From NCBI GenBank assembly GCA_002007295.1, contig LNZM01000018.1, forward strand, positions 1 through 44,067: 44,067 nt of DNA, in the 5' to 3' direction. The notes beneath the pieces are model-generated. The model saw only the letters and a list, made by a program, of their open reading frames with translations. It was not told the DNA's origin and did no database searches. The translations under genes were made by a program, and so were the position numbers. The DNA is from Candidatus Epulonipiscioides saccharophilum. GTDB lineage: Bacteria; Bacillota; Clostridia; Lachnospirales; Cellulosilyticaceae. Positions within the stretch are counted from its first letter, which is position 1. The number at the start of each line of letters is the position of its first letter. Shown piece by piece: positions 6,147-14,343 of this stretch.

Positions 6147-9100
6147 ATGAATACTAACGAGCAATTTATAAATGCTAACAATCGACTTGATTATGTAGAT
6201 TTTGGCTTCCTCTTTGAACTCGGATTTAATCTCGGTATCGCAAGTTTTTTGCCCGACGGCCTATTAAAAAACAACATAAAAAATCACCTTCGTGATCCAT
6301 TTTATTATAGGGCCGAAGTCTATAATAAATTCTCTTGTAATTTAGAGGAAAATGAAATAGCTCAAAAAAATGTTGATTACTTGTTATTCAAAGGCATATT
6401 GTCTGGCCAGAACTTTTTCAGCGAATGGATAGAATCAAAAACCAATGGCGCAGATTACGAGATAATTTACTTTCAAGCCAATTTTAAAACCGCACTCGAT
6501 CAAAATAACAGAGACGGAAATGAAGAATACTTTTTGCACATGTTAACCTCTCAATTAGATATAGAAATAAATGAAGCGGAAAAAAAGCAATTGTTTGATA
6601 AGGGAAATGTGCTACATGCGGATACGATCATAATAATATCTAGTAAAGGTCAATATCATCTTTGCGTTGTAGATAATTCTATTGCTCTCAATAATATCAA
6701 AAATTATTCTGATATAGATAATATCAAGCGATTGTACAACGATGCCATATTTAACCAGCGACGCAAAAACAGTTTCAACAACCTAACCATCGATGCTGTG
6801 CACATTTCGGATTTGAATATAGTCAGCCCATTGTACATGTATATTATGGGACTTGTATCTAAGGACAAACCACTGTTTAAAATGATTCAGGCAGGTAGCT
6901 ATGCTTACTCGTTCATTAAATTAATGGCTGAAAAAACATCCATGATCCAAAATTTGAAAAGCATCTGCATAGTTGGATACACGGATTCAGAAATTTGTAG
7001 TTGCAATTTAACTACTGATTTTAGCTATATGGATATTTTAGGTGTGTGTTTCAAAAATTATTCACAAGGAAATTCAGACTCTCAATTCCAAACTTTGGAC
7101 GAAAAAAATGCAAATATATTTAAGAAAGTAAAATCTAACTTTCGAAAATTGTTCAATTTAGATGCCCAAACTGTAAGTGACATCATTGATTTTAAGACTA
7201 CAACCTTCTCGGAATATTTTGAGGATTTTCAAAATACTGCTACTGAATTTGTGTTTAACAATCAGCAAGATTCGTTTAGAAATATCCATGCGAAACAGAT
7301 CAAAAAATATATTTCTGACAAGAACATGCAAATATTGTTTTTAACTGGAAACCCAGGGATAGGTAAGACTACAGCTATTGTGGAACATCTAAAAAAAGAG
7401 CCAGGATACTTATTCCTTTACTTAAGTCCTAGAGTACATGTTAACCAAGACATCCGTGAAAAATTCTCTGTTCATGAACATCTCTATACGGACGATGCAA
7501 TTTTTTTGAACTCTAGTTCTCACGAGTCTAATATAATCGAATTTTTTACAAAAGATGAAGCTAAATATACAAATATTAAAGGAAATATTATTTTTCAGCC
7601 TGTAAATCAAAACACATCTCAATATAAAAGCCACATAAAATTCAGAAATGTAAATAACACTACGTTTTCGCAAGTTGCACAACCTAAATTGGGTGTTTTG
7701 AATAAATTAACCAAGGCTATAGATCACATAATTCAAAACAAATTGAGTAATAAAATTATTGCTACAGCCTGTATACAATCTCTTCGAACTCTCGGTACCG
7801 AATCGACGGCGCGCCATATTCAAAATATATTCATGTCATTTTACGATCCGAATGCTCGCCAGATTAAAAATTTCGATAATTTCGCCAATGAATTTCCAAA
7901 TGTTATCATTATGATTGATGAAATCACGGGTGATAACGCCGGCCCGGCATTATTTCACGAGATGTTCACAACTTTATATAGAAAAATATTTAATAAACTA
8001 TCTGAGGCTCAAAAACAAAAAGTCAATTTTAAAATAATTGTAGCTGATGCATCGTTATTAAATATCGATGTCATCGAAAAACACCTACGTTCTAAAAAAT
8101 GCGATAATCGCAAAATTTACTTCAAAAAAAGCACAGTTCCAACCAAAAGTTTCGAAGTAGATAAATTTAAATTTAAAGATAAATATAATTCTGTTTGCAT
8201 CAATACTAATTCGTATCCGGCCAGCCGGTTAAATATATCTTATTATGTATCCATTCACACTTCTCAGGTTTGTGAGTTGAAAAATATGTCTACTTACAAG
8301 GACTATGAGCTGTTAGATAATCGCATGGCTACCGAGGCTGTGAACATAATTTGTAATAATCAAGCCGAACAGGTCATTGTTTATATCCAAAGTATTAAGC
8401 GATTATCTACTCTGGTAGAAACGATCAAAGCTAAATACTTTGCTAAAACTAATCAACAATTAATTCAAAATCAAGATTATTTATTAATCAACTCGCAACT
8501 ATCTAAACAAGATCGAAATCGAATTTTAAAGGTAAAGGATAGCGTGAAATTTGTGCTAACTACATCCTCTGCTAGTAGAGGTATTTCGTTTCTTAAGGCT
8601 ACGTATATATTAATCGATATTTCGAATTTTCACTTGGAAACCAATCTGATGGAGATTTTACAAGTTATTTATCGTGGTAGAGGTAGCAACTTAGATTTTG
8701 GCGAAAAGCATTTAAAATTGTTTGTCAATCATCATATTTTTTATGTTGACGAATTAACAACATTACGGCGCAATAATATCTTGATAGATATCTTTACACT
8801 TTTGATTACCGTAAAGTTTAGTATTCTAACTCGAATCTATGGGAGCGCTTATTTTAACAATAGCTATATTTCGATAGTTCCAGTCGGTGAAAAATCAATC
8901 TGCAGTAATTCAAATTCTTTGATAGAAGGCTTTAGTAACTTAAGTCAACAATTGAATTTTGCACTCAATAGAAATTCGGATGACCGAGGTATACATTTTA
9001 TGCAAAAACATTTGATCGATATATTTAGCTCCATGAACATATCTCTTAAAAACAAAATCTATAATAAATCATCTCCTGATGAAATGCAAAAAGATTTTCA

Positions 9101-9707
9101 CGAGTGTTGGGATAAAGGGTTGGACAAACTTCTAGCCTTTAAACCTTTGGCTGATCCGATTATTTTGGGCGATTTGATGATTTTTCATATTAGAGATGGT
9201 TTACACAGTTCTTTAAATTTTAACTACGAGCAACTCAAAAAAACTATTTTAGAAAAAAAATTTATTAAACGTGCGCTGGGCTATATTTTTAAGAGCGAAA
9301 CACTGACCGATGATACTAAACAAAGTCTCTCAAAGGCTTTAAACACCATTGAACATGCATTTAAAAGTAACCAATCTCAAAGTTTGGTCGAAGAATTGCT
9401 AAGCGATGATATTTATGTGGCTGTGCCCATTTTAGGTTTATTCTCTTTTTCTGAATTTGAAACATTTAAGGAGCCTGTACCTATTTCAGCATTCCGGGAT
9501 TCTTCGTTTAAATATTTACTGAAGTCTCTTTTAAACAGTTACTATAGCGTGGAGAACGTTTTACCTATTTCGGCTGACTACGAAAACATCCCCTTTGTAG
9601 TGTTTCGATGCACCGATTTGAAAAAAATCCGAGCTAAAATGTACAACGATAAATACATGTTTTGCTCTCGTGAGATCAATTTGCTCAATCTATTGTTGAT
9701 TGAGTAA
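6147..9707 (+). CDS. Large SF2 helicase-like P-loop protein, candidate defence gene
   Basis: A 1186-residue protein I cannot assign to a named family. From the ATG at 6147 (AGAGAGGGGG 8-10 bases upstream): an N-terminal region of about 380 residues with HADTIIII (157-164) and LCVVDNS (172-178), spaced like a degenerate PD-(D/E)xK nuclease core; Walker A GNPGIGKT (401-408); Walker B IIMIDEITGD (587-596); a helicase C-terminal half with VIVYIQS (motif IV-like), TTSSASRGISF (805-815, motif V-like) and QVIYRGRG (839-846, motif VI arginine finger). About 340 C-terminal residues have no recognisable motif. No signal peptide or clear membrane segment is seen, so it is probably cytoplasmic. It stands alone between two IS200/IS605 right ends, both followed by copies of its own sequence. 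Antiphage or anti-mobile-element function is inferred from architecture and context only; the nuclease-like reading lacks the usual catalytic Lys. Confidence 0.7.
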   Translation: MNTNEQFINANNRLDYVDFGFLFELGFNLGIASFLPDGLLKNNIKNHLRDPFYYRAEVYNKFSCNLEENEIAQKNVDYLLFKGILSGQNFFSEWIESKTNGADYEIIYFQANFKTALDQNNRDGNEEYFLHMLTSQLDIEINEAEKKQLFDKGNVLHADTIIIISSKGQYHLCVVDNSIALNNIKNYSDIDNIKRLYNDAIFNQRRKNSFNNLTIDAVHISDLNIVSPLYMYIMGLVSKDKPLFKMIQAGSYAYSFIKLMAEKTSMIQNLKSICIVGYTDSEICSCNLTTDFSYMDILGVCFKNYSQGNSDSQFQTLDEKNANIFKKVKSNFRKLFNLDAQTVSDIIDFKTTTFSEYFEDFQNTATEFVFNNQQDSFRNIHAKQIKKYISDKNMQILFLTGNPGIGKTTAIVEHLKKEPGYLFLYLSPRVHVNQDIREKFSVHEHLYTDDAIFLNSSSHESNIIEFFTKDEAKYTNIKGNIIFQPVNQNTSQYKSHIKFRNVNNTTFSQVAQPKLGVLNKLTKAIDHIIQNKLSNKIIATACIQSLRTLGTESTARHIQNIFMSFYDPNARQIKNFDNFANEFPNVIIMIDEITGDNAGPALFHEMFTTLYRKIFNKLSEAQKQKVNFKIIVADASLLNIDVIEKHLRSKKCDNRKIYFKKSTVPTKSFEVDKFKFKDKYNSVCINTNSYPASRLNISYYVSIHTSQVCELKNMSTYKDYELLDNRMATEAVNIICNNQAEQVIVYIQSIKRLSTLVETIKAKYFAKTNQQLIQNQDYLLINSQLSKQDRNRILKVKDSVKFVLTTSSASRGISFLKATYILIDISNFHLETNLMEILQVIYRGRGSNLDFGEKHLKLFVNHHIFYVDELTTLRRNNILIDIFTLLITVKFSILTRIYGSAYFNNSYISIVPVGEKSICSNSNSLIEGFSNLSQQLNFALNRNSDDRGIHFMQKHLIDIFSSMNISLKNKIYNKSSPDEMQKDFHECWDKGLDKLLAFKPLADPIILGDLMIFHIRDGLHSSLNFNYEQLKKTILEKKFIKRALGYIFKSETLTDDTKQSLSKALNTIEHAFKSNQSQSLVEELLSDDIYVAVPILGLFSFSEFETFKEPVPISAFRDSSFKYLLKSLLNSYYSVENVLPISADYENIPFVVFRCTDLKKIRAKMYNDKYMFCSREINLLNLLLIE

Positions 9708-9722
9708 AATTTAAGTAATGTT

Positions 9723-9857
9723 GTGGATCTAAAAATCCTAGACAGTAGAGGCGAATTGGACACGCCTATAAGAATAAGGGTGGCTTAGACCACCAAACTT
9801 CTTAAAAAAGTCAAGAGACTTTCAAAAATTCCACTTCTTTAGGAGTGAGAAGTTCAA
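9723..9857 (+). mobile_element. TnpB C-terminal codons plus IS200/IS605 right end (copy B)
   Basis: Codons 9723-9788 read VDLKILDSRGELDTP... then IRIRVA and stop, resembling the C-terminal tail of TnpB proteins. The scaffold follows: GGTGG/CCACC stem (9779-9795), AAGTC/GACTT stem, then CACTTCTTTAGGAGTG with TTCAA ending at 9857. In intact elements this stretch encodes the 3' part of the omega RNA. The N-terminal and catalytic parts of tnpB are absent; the helicase gene lies immediately upstream. Confidence 0.65.
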
Positions 9858-9953
9858 AGTTACTACAGCGTGGAGAACATGTACTCAGCCGGTGAACTGA
9901 CTATAGAAAATGAGGACTTGCTAAAGGGATATAAAATTAAACTAATTATATAA
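9858..9953 (+). pseudogene. Remnant of a helicase-gene 3' end
   Basis: Directly after the IS right end the frame reads YYSVENMYSAGELTIEN... to a TAA at 9951-9953. YYSVEN equals the helicase sequence near its C-terminus (9538-9555 codes SYYSVENV), then the two diverge. This is either the 3' end of a lost paralogue or a diverged tail copy. Confidence 0.65.
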
Positions 9954-9968
9954 AGATCTAAATTATTG

Positions 9969-10008
9969 AGAGTATTTGCACATTAACAGCAATACTCTTA
10001 TTTTTTTT
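9969..10008 (+). terminator. Rho-independent terminator
   Basis: AGAGTATTTGC (9969-9979) pairs with GCAATACTCT (9989-9998), allowing one bulged T, followed by a T-run to 10008. It ends the helicase/IS-remnant region. Confidence 0.8.
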
Positions 10009-10116
10009 CTGGTAATATATTGTATAGCTTGTCATATAATTTAAATGGTAAACAATAATACAGTTGAAAAATAAGTTAAAAAATAAATATACTTTTAAAA
10101 AAGAAAGGTGAATTTC

Positions 10117-10620
10117 ATGTCCAAACATAGATTTATAGTTGTAAATTTAAAAGAGTGGAAAGTGCCGGCCGTTATGCTCGGTATATCAATATTATGTTTT
10201 GTCAGTTATCTGGAAATTATAGATAGCAAAGCCACCCATGCTACATCAGTAGAAGTTTTTTCGCCGACCCATACATACGATGATGGAATATACAAAGCTA
10301 ACTTAGCATTTAAGGATGCTAATATCAATCTAGTTGTAACCATAGAGGACGAAACAATTGTTTCGGTCAATTTAGAAGATTTTGATGAACGAGAAAGAAT
10401 GTTGTACCCAACTTTGAACAACAGCATAAAGTTTGTAAACGACTATGTTCAACGCACTCAGTCCATTGAAATAACGGATAAGACGATCAACCTATCTCCA
10501 GCGACGAGCATTTTAATGGATGCTATCAATATAGCCTTATCTAAAACACCAGAGGCAAAATTAAGTACAAACTATCAATCTCCACTGCTAGAAGAAATCT
10601 CTACGCAACCACAAGATTAG
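10117..10620 (+). CDS. Membrane-anchored FMN-binding-like small protein
   Basis: A 167-residue protein with one N-terminal membrane segment (VPAVMLGISILCFVSYL, about residues 16-32) and an outside domain. The core YDDGIYKANLAFKDANINL, the following DETIVSVNLEDF, and a final TSILMDAINIAL follow the order of FMN_bind/major-membrane-immunogen domains (DGTY..., gly-rich strand, SGAT...AI...AL). The SGATx(S/T) flavin-attachment motif is replaced by LSPATS, so covalent flavin is doubtful. ATG at 10117 follows AGAAAGG by 8 bases; a GTG at 10108 overlaps that ribosome binding site. It has no operon partner. Function unknown; a cell-surface redox or structural role is a guess. Confidence 0.55.
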   Translation: MSKHRFIVVNLKEWKVPAVMLGISILCFVSYLEIIDSKATHATSVEVFSPTHTYDDGIYKANLAFKDANINLVVTIEDETIVSVNLEDFDERERMLYPTLNNSIKFVNDYVQRTQSIEITDKTINLSPATSILMDAINIALSKTPEAKLSTNYQSPLLEEISTQPQD

Positions 10621-10652
10621 AAATCAAAATCTCTGAGCAAACAAAAAACTAT

Positions 10653-10761
10653 ACATTTTTAACCGCAATACCTGTAATAGAAATGCTAGAGATAAGCATT
10701 ATAATCGGGCTAACCACATTTATTCTTTGCATACTATCCGGAATATTAGGAACTAAAATAG
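10653..10761 (+). pseudogene. Duplicated internal fragment of mntP
   Basis: About 110 bases matching 12348-12457 of mntP at roughly 90 percent identity (AGAAATGCTAGAGATAAGCA is shared), 1.7 kb upstream of the intact gene. No start, no ribosome binding site, and both ends are unrelated to mntP. Confidence 0.9.
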
Positions 10762-10984
10762 TTGAATTTTTTTTTAAAATAAATCTCTTTAATTTCATCC
10801 GACGATTAATGAATAGCAGTGCAAAGCCGTTAATATTTTTCTTTCTATATTATATATGTATGTAATTCTGATTTTTCATGTCGATTATAATATACTGATA
10901 TCAACAAATTTTTACATGAATTTATCCGGAAATGCTTCGCCCCCAGTTCAAAACGTAGGAAGTAAACTTGTTGTCGGATTTCTA

Positions 10985-11013
10985 TTGACTTTATTTGTCG
11001 AGAATGTTATAGT
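10985..11013 (+). promoter_or_regulatory. Sigma-A promoter upstream of the RHH-like gene
   Basis: TTGACT (10985-10990), a 17-base spacer, TATAGT (11008-11013), with a TG extended -10. Confidence 0.7.
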
Positions 11014-11019
11014 ACGTAT

Positions 11020-11035
11020 GCAATAAATTTATTGC
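11020..11035. promoter_or_regulatory. Perfect 16-bp palindrome at the transcription start: candidate operator
   Basis: GCAATAAATTTATTGC is a perfect dyad beginning 7 bases after the -10 box. Its position fits repression of transcription initiation. The adjacent gene encodes a predicted ribbon-helix-helix-like protein, so autoregulation is a reasonable inference. Confidence 0.5.
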
Positions 11036-11109
11036 AAAAATAAAATATAGAATACAGGAGATTTAATCTTATGAAAAAAAATTTATAAATACAAAAATGA
11101 ACACCATAT

Positions 11110-11220
11110 CTAATTTAACAGAAGACAAACAGGAGGACACAAATATGTTAACTACTCAACAAGTAGAAAAACTAATTAATGTAATATCTGTTTTAGCAGA
11201 AGACAAACAGGAGAACAAGC
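11110..11220 (+). repeat. Duplicated 5' coding segment (about 90-bp offset)
   Basis: CAGAAGACAAACAGGAG occurs at 11119 and again at 11202, both preceded by ATATCT and a TTTA motif. The upstream copy supplies the AGGAGG used as ribosome binding site for ATG 11145. Confidence 0.75.
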
Positions 11221-11669
11221 CCAAGGAAAAAATGAAAAAACCAACACGATACAAAGTAGGAGTAGTTTTTTCTGCAGATCCAATAGAACAAACTCTGTAT
11301 CAATATGTCAGAGAACATCATAACTATTCAACGTTTGCGAAATATATTTTAGCTAAAGAGTTTTTATTAAAGAATGAAGAAATAGAAAATGAATTCGATA
11401 TAAAAACGTATATTCATAATCATTATGTACATACATCAGAATATCCTATTCCACTTCGCCCCAATGTTGAAGAGAAAAAGATCAATCTGTGTTTTAATAC
11501 TTTATCGTCAGTTGAAAAACAACTGTTCGCTTGGCTTAAACTCGCACCTAATATGTCCTTATATATGAGAGTTCTAATTGCCAAAGAATTTATGTTAGAT
11601 TATCAATATGATGTAGATAAAATACAGCCGGTTCAAGATTGGTTGAACTCAACAATTTATTTTATTTAA
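11145..11669 (+). CDS. Hypothetical protein with two ribbon-helix-helix-like units
   Basis: A 174-residue cytoplasmic protein without a family name I recognise. After a Lys/Glu-rich linker it carries two similar units: VGVVFSADPIEQTLYQYV plus STFAKYILAKEFLL (about 59-95), and INLCFNTLSSVEKQLFAWL plus LYMRVLIAKEFML (about 125-160). Each is predicted strand-helix-helix with the shared ending ILAKEF, like plasmid CopG/ParR-type DNA-binding units, so one chain could act as a built-in dimer. I choose ATG 11145 because AGGAGG lies 8 bases upstream; a frame from 11097 exists but its first codons are a duplicated copy of the later LAEDKQEN segment. A palindrome near the promoter is a possible target. 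DNA binding is inferred. Confidence 0.55.
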   Translation: MLTTQQVEKLINVISVLAEDKQENKPKEKMKKPTRYKVGVVFSADPIEQTLYQYVREHHNYSTFAKYILAKEFLLKNEEIENEFDIKTYIHNHYVHTSEYPIPLRPNVEEKKINLCFNTLSSVEKQLFAWLKLAPNMSLYMRVLIAKEFMLDYQYDVDKIQPVQDWLNSTIYFI

Positions 11670-11670
11670 G

Positions 11671-11911
11671 TATCCTTATAATAGAAGATACTCATTAATT
11701 TTTGGGTTAACCATATTTATAATGAAGATACTCATTAATCTTTGGGTTAATCATCCTTATAATGAAAATACTCATTAATCTTTGGGTTAATCATCCTTAT
11801 AATGAAGATACTCATTAATCTTTGGGTTAATCATCCTTATAATGAAGATACTCATTAATCTTTGGGTTAATCATCCTTATAATGAAGATACTCATTAATC
11901 TTTGGGTTAAT
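11671..11911 (+). repeat. Six tandem copies of a 40-bp unit
   Basis: The unit starts ATCCTTATAATGAAGATAC and ends CTTTGGGTTAATC; units begin at 11671 (41 bp), 11712, 11752, 11792, 11832 and 11872. The last four are nearly identical. Each contains a TATAAT hexamer, and the final copy supplies an apparent ATG (11882) reading MKILINLWVN into the mntP frame. There are no unique spacers, so it is not a CRISPR array. It fills the gap between the RHH-like gene and mntP. Confidence 0.95.
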
Positions 11912-11983
11912 CCTTATGAAAAATACCAGCTCAGAATCAGTTGTACTAACAGATACTATAGAGCCAGAAAGGAGAAATCAAAA

Positions 11984-12541
11984 ATGACTTTTATAGATAG
12001 CATTTTATTAGCTGTTGGATTAAGCATGGATGCCGCTTGTGTATCCAGTACAAATGGATTAGCATATCGGCCATCGCTTTATACATTACTAAAGTTTTCG
12101 CTCTTTTTTGGAATATTTCAAGCTATTATGCCTCTCTTAGGTTATGCTATTATTAGATGTTTGGCTATTGATATTTCTTCATTTACACCCTACATAGCTT
12201 TAATAATTTTAACTATATTGGGTGCTAAAATGATAAAAGATAGTTTTTCAAAAGATGAAAATAATTTAGCAAACGCAGCCGATCAATTAACTACTAAATT
12301 AATTATCATCCAGGCCATAGCAACGAGTATAGATGCTTTAAGTGTGGGTACATTTTTAACCGGTATAGCCATAATAGAAATGCTAGAGATAAGCATTATA
12401 ATCGGGCTAACTACATTTATTATTTGTATACTATCCGGAATATTAGGAACTAAAATAGGTAAGCCGTTCAACAAACAAGCGGAAATTTTGGGCGGAATCG
12501 TATTAATATTTTTAGGTCTAAAAATTTTTATTGGGTCGTAG
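11984..12541 (+). CDS. mntP: MntP-type manganese efflux pump
   Basis: An inner-membrane exporter of Mn2+ (DUF204 family), 185 residues against about 188 in E. coli. Six membrane segments are evident. The two inverted halves carry GLSMDAACVS (12-21) and ATSIDALSVG, with the conserved acidic residue in each, and the C-terminus AEILGGIVLIFLGLKIFI is characteristic. The ATG at 11984 follows AAAGGAGA; an in-frame ATG at 11882 lies in the 40-bp repeat array and would add 34 residues foreign to the family. No Mn-sensing yybP-ykoY riboswitch is visible upstream, where it often occurs. An internal fragment of this gene is duplicated at 10653-10761 and its tail at 12674-12784. Confidence 0.92.
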   Translation: MTFIDSILLAVGLSMDAACVSSTNGLAYRPSLYTLLKFSLFFGIFQAIMPLLGYAIIRCLAIDISSFTPYIALIILTILGAKMIKDSFSKDENNLANAADQLTTKLIIIQAIATSIDALSVGTFLTGIAIIEMLEISIIIGLTTFIICILSGILGTKIGKPFNKQAEILGGIVLIFLGLKIFIGS

Positions 12542-12543
12542 CT

Positions 12544-12656
12544 TTGAACAATAGCCACTTCCCTTGAAACTAGTGGAAACGGAGGAGGCACCGCTTCCCC
12601 GCAATTTTGTGACTAAGATTCTTAAGTTCCCGGCTATGCCCCTTCCAGGCATACAT
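12544..12656 (-). mobile_element. Possible IS200/IS605-like end inserted in the mntP tail region
   Basis: About 100 bases lie between two direct copies of TTGAACAATAGC (12544 and 12657). Read on the minus strand they contain GGGAACTTAAGAATC and a hairpin CCACTAG...GAAGTGG, ending CTATTGTTCAA, similar in layout to the TTCAA-ending right ends elsewhere in this window. A partly similar block (GGGAACTTAAGAA) lies at 17475-17487. Identity as an IS end is tentative. Confidence 0.35.
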
Positions 12657-12673
12657 TTGAACAATAGCAAATT

Positions 12674-12784
12674 AGAGACTGAACTAAGCAAGCAATTCAA
12701 CAAATAAGCAAAAATTTTAAGTAGAATCGTATTAATATTTTTAGGCTGAAAAATTTTTATTGGATGGTGACCTTGAACAATAGC
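12674..12784 (+). repeat. Decayed duplicate of the mntP 3' end
   Basis: Matches 12457-12556: the segment TAGAATCGTATTAATATTTT and the following AAAATTTTTATTGG are shared, with an in-frame stop and several substitutions. It ends with a third TTGAACAATAGC (12773), which provides the -35 box for pdxS. Confidence 0.9.
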
Positions 12785-12801
12785 AAAAAATAGCTTATAA
12801 T
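12773..12801 (+). promoter_or_regulatory. Promoter of pdxST
   Basis: TTGAAC (12773-12778), 17 bases, TATAAT (12796-12801). The -35 box lies within the duplicated mntP tail sequence. Confidence 0.7.
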
Positions 12802-12836
12802 TTCGAACAAAAGTAATTATCAATCGGAGGTTTGAC

Positions 12837-13712
12837 ATGGAAAATCAGCAATACATTTTAAATAGACAACTCGCTCAAATGCTAAAGGGCGGCGTAATCA
12901 TGGACGTTATGAATCCAAAGCAAGCTATTATCGCAGAGACGGCGGGCGCATGCGCTGTCATGGCCTTAGAGCGAATCCCAGCTGATATTAGGGCTGCCGG
13001 TGGCGTTTCTAGAATGAGTGATCCGAAAATGATTAAAGAGATTCAAAAAGCTGTATCTATTCCCGTAATGGCAAAATGTAGGATCGGGCATTTTGTTGAA
13101 GCTCAAATATTAGAAGCTATAAAAATTGACTATATCGATGAAAGTGAAGTCCTAACTCCAGCGGACGACACCTATCATATAGATAAACGAAGATTCAAAG
13201 TACCATTCGTTTGCGGAGCAAAAGATTTAGGCGAAGCCCTTCGAAGAATAAATGAAGGTGCCACAATGATAAGAACTAAAGGAGAACCAGGTACGGGCGA
13301 CGTAGTCCAAGCTGTAACTCACATGAGAATGATGCAACGAGAAATGAAAAAAATAACAGCAATGTCAGAAGACGAACTATATAACGTAGCCAAAGAACTA
13401 CAAGTACCATATGAATTAGTAATCTATGTCCATGAAAATGGCAAATTACCAGTAGTGAATTTTGCCGCCGGTGGAGTGGCCACACCAGCGGATGCGGCGT
13501 TAATGATGCAACTTGGCGCTGAAGGTGTCTTCGTCGGCTCTGGCATATTTAAATCTGGTGATCCCAAAAAACGTGCTGCTGCAATAGTAAAGGCCGTAAC
13601 TAATTACAACGATTATGAAATTTTAGCTGAAGTATCCGAAGATTTAGGAGAAGCCATGGTCGGTATAAACGCAGACGAAATATCTCTGCTAATGGCTGAG
13701 CGTGGTAAATAG
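12837..13712 (+). CDS. pdxS: Pyridoxal 5'-phosphate synthase, lyase subunit PdxS
   Basis: Builds PLP from ribose-5-phosphate (or ribulose-5-phosphate), glyceraldehyde-3-phosphate and ammonia supplied by PdxT, as a (beta/alpha)8 barrel in a 12+12 complex. In the 291-residue protein the catalytic residues are in place: Asp23 in KGGVIMDV, Lys80 in VMAKCRIGH (sugar Schiff base) and Lys148 in RTKGEPGTG (second lysine), plus the phosphate-binding [18 protein letters not shown] and FVGSGIF. ATG follows CGGAGG by 7 bases. The stop codon is immediately followed by the pdxT ATG. Complete and typical apart from a short, unusual N-terminus. Confidence 0.97.
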   Translation: MENQQYILNRQLAQMLKGGVIMDVMNPKQAIIAETAGACAVMALERIPADIRAAGGVSRMSDPKMIKEIQKAVSIPVMAKCRIGHFVEAQILEAIKIDYIDESEVLTPADDTYHIDKRRFKVPFVCGAKDLGEALRRINEGATMIRTKGEPGTGDVVQAVTHMRMMQREMKKITAMSEDELYNVAKELQVPYELVIYVHENGKLPVVNFAAGGVATPADAALMMQLGAEGVFVGSGIFKSGDPKKRAAAIVKAVTNYNDYEILAEVSEDLGEAMVGINADEISLLMAERGK

Positions 13713-14276
13713 ATGAAAATAGGAGTTCTAGCTTTACAAGGTGCCTTCATTGAACACATAAAAATTTTAGAAAAATTAGGTGTAAAAAGTGTAGAAATTC
13801 GTCAGCGAAAAGACTTCGCTTATAATTTAGACGGACTAATTTTGCCTGGTGGAGAAAGTACAGCAATAGGGAAATTGCTAAACGATTTAGACCTATTAAA
13901 TCCAATACAAAGTCAAATTGTAGGTGGATTACCTGTATTCGGAACCTGTGCTGGAATGATTTTATTGGCCAAAGAAATAGACAATCAATCCAAAACATAT
14001 ATAGCCACCATGGACGCTACAGTAGTAAGAAATGCTTACGGTCGTCAATATGATAGCTTCAATGTTATGGCCTATTTCAATAATGAATTAATCGAAATGC
14101 CATTTATCCGAGCACCATACATTAAAACTGTAAATGATAATGTCCAAGTCTTGGCTACTGTTCAAGATAGAATTGTCGCCATCAGGCAAGATAAACAATT
14201 AGCCACTTCTTTTCATCCTGAATTGACTAATAACACTTATGTTCATGAATATTTTTTAAGTATGTTGAAGTTATAA
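13713..14276 (+). CDS. pdxT: Pyridoxal 5'-phosphate synthase, glutaminase subunit PdxT
   Basis: A class I glutamine amidotransferase that feeds ammonia through PdxS. Of its 187 residues, GVLALQGAFIEH opens the fold and LPGGEST (44-50) forms the oxyanion strand. Cys79 in GTCAGM, with His169 and Glu171 in SFHPELT, completes the triad. It starts on the base after the pdxS stop, so the two are one operon with coupled translation, ended by the terminator at 14284-14309. Confidence 0.97.
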   Translation: MKIGVLALQGAFIEHIKILEKLGVKSVEIRQRKDFAYNLDGLILPGGESTAIGKLLNDLDLLNPIQSQIVGGLPVFGTCAGMILLAKEIDNQSKTYIATMDATVVRNAYGRQYDSFNVMAYFNNELIEMPFIRAPYIKTVNDNVQVLATVQDRIVAIRQDKQLATSFHPELTNNTYVHEYFLSMLKL

Positions 14277-14283
14277 ATTTCAG

Positions 14284-14309
14284 TCCTCCCAAATCCGGGA
14301 GGATTTTTT
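14284..14309 (+). terminator. Terminator of pdxST
   Basis: TCCTCCC (14284-14290), a six-base loop, GGGAGGA (14297-14303), then TTTTTT. Confidence 0.92.
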
Positions 14310-14343
14310 ATCATAAAATTATACAAAAGGCCATGCTAAATTA

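Noticed and set aside
10683-10865. Small membrane protein gene
   Set aside because: The first half is a copied internal piece of mntP and there is no ribosome binding site.
11671-11911. CRISPR array
   Set aside because: Units are contiguous 40-bp repeats with no unique spacers and no cas genes; the 13-bp, 22-bp, 52-bp and 80-bp arrays are excluded for the same reason.
11912-11983. Manganese riboswitch before mntP
   Set aside because: None of the conserved yybP-ykoY loop sequences are present in the short leader.
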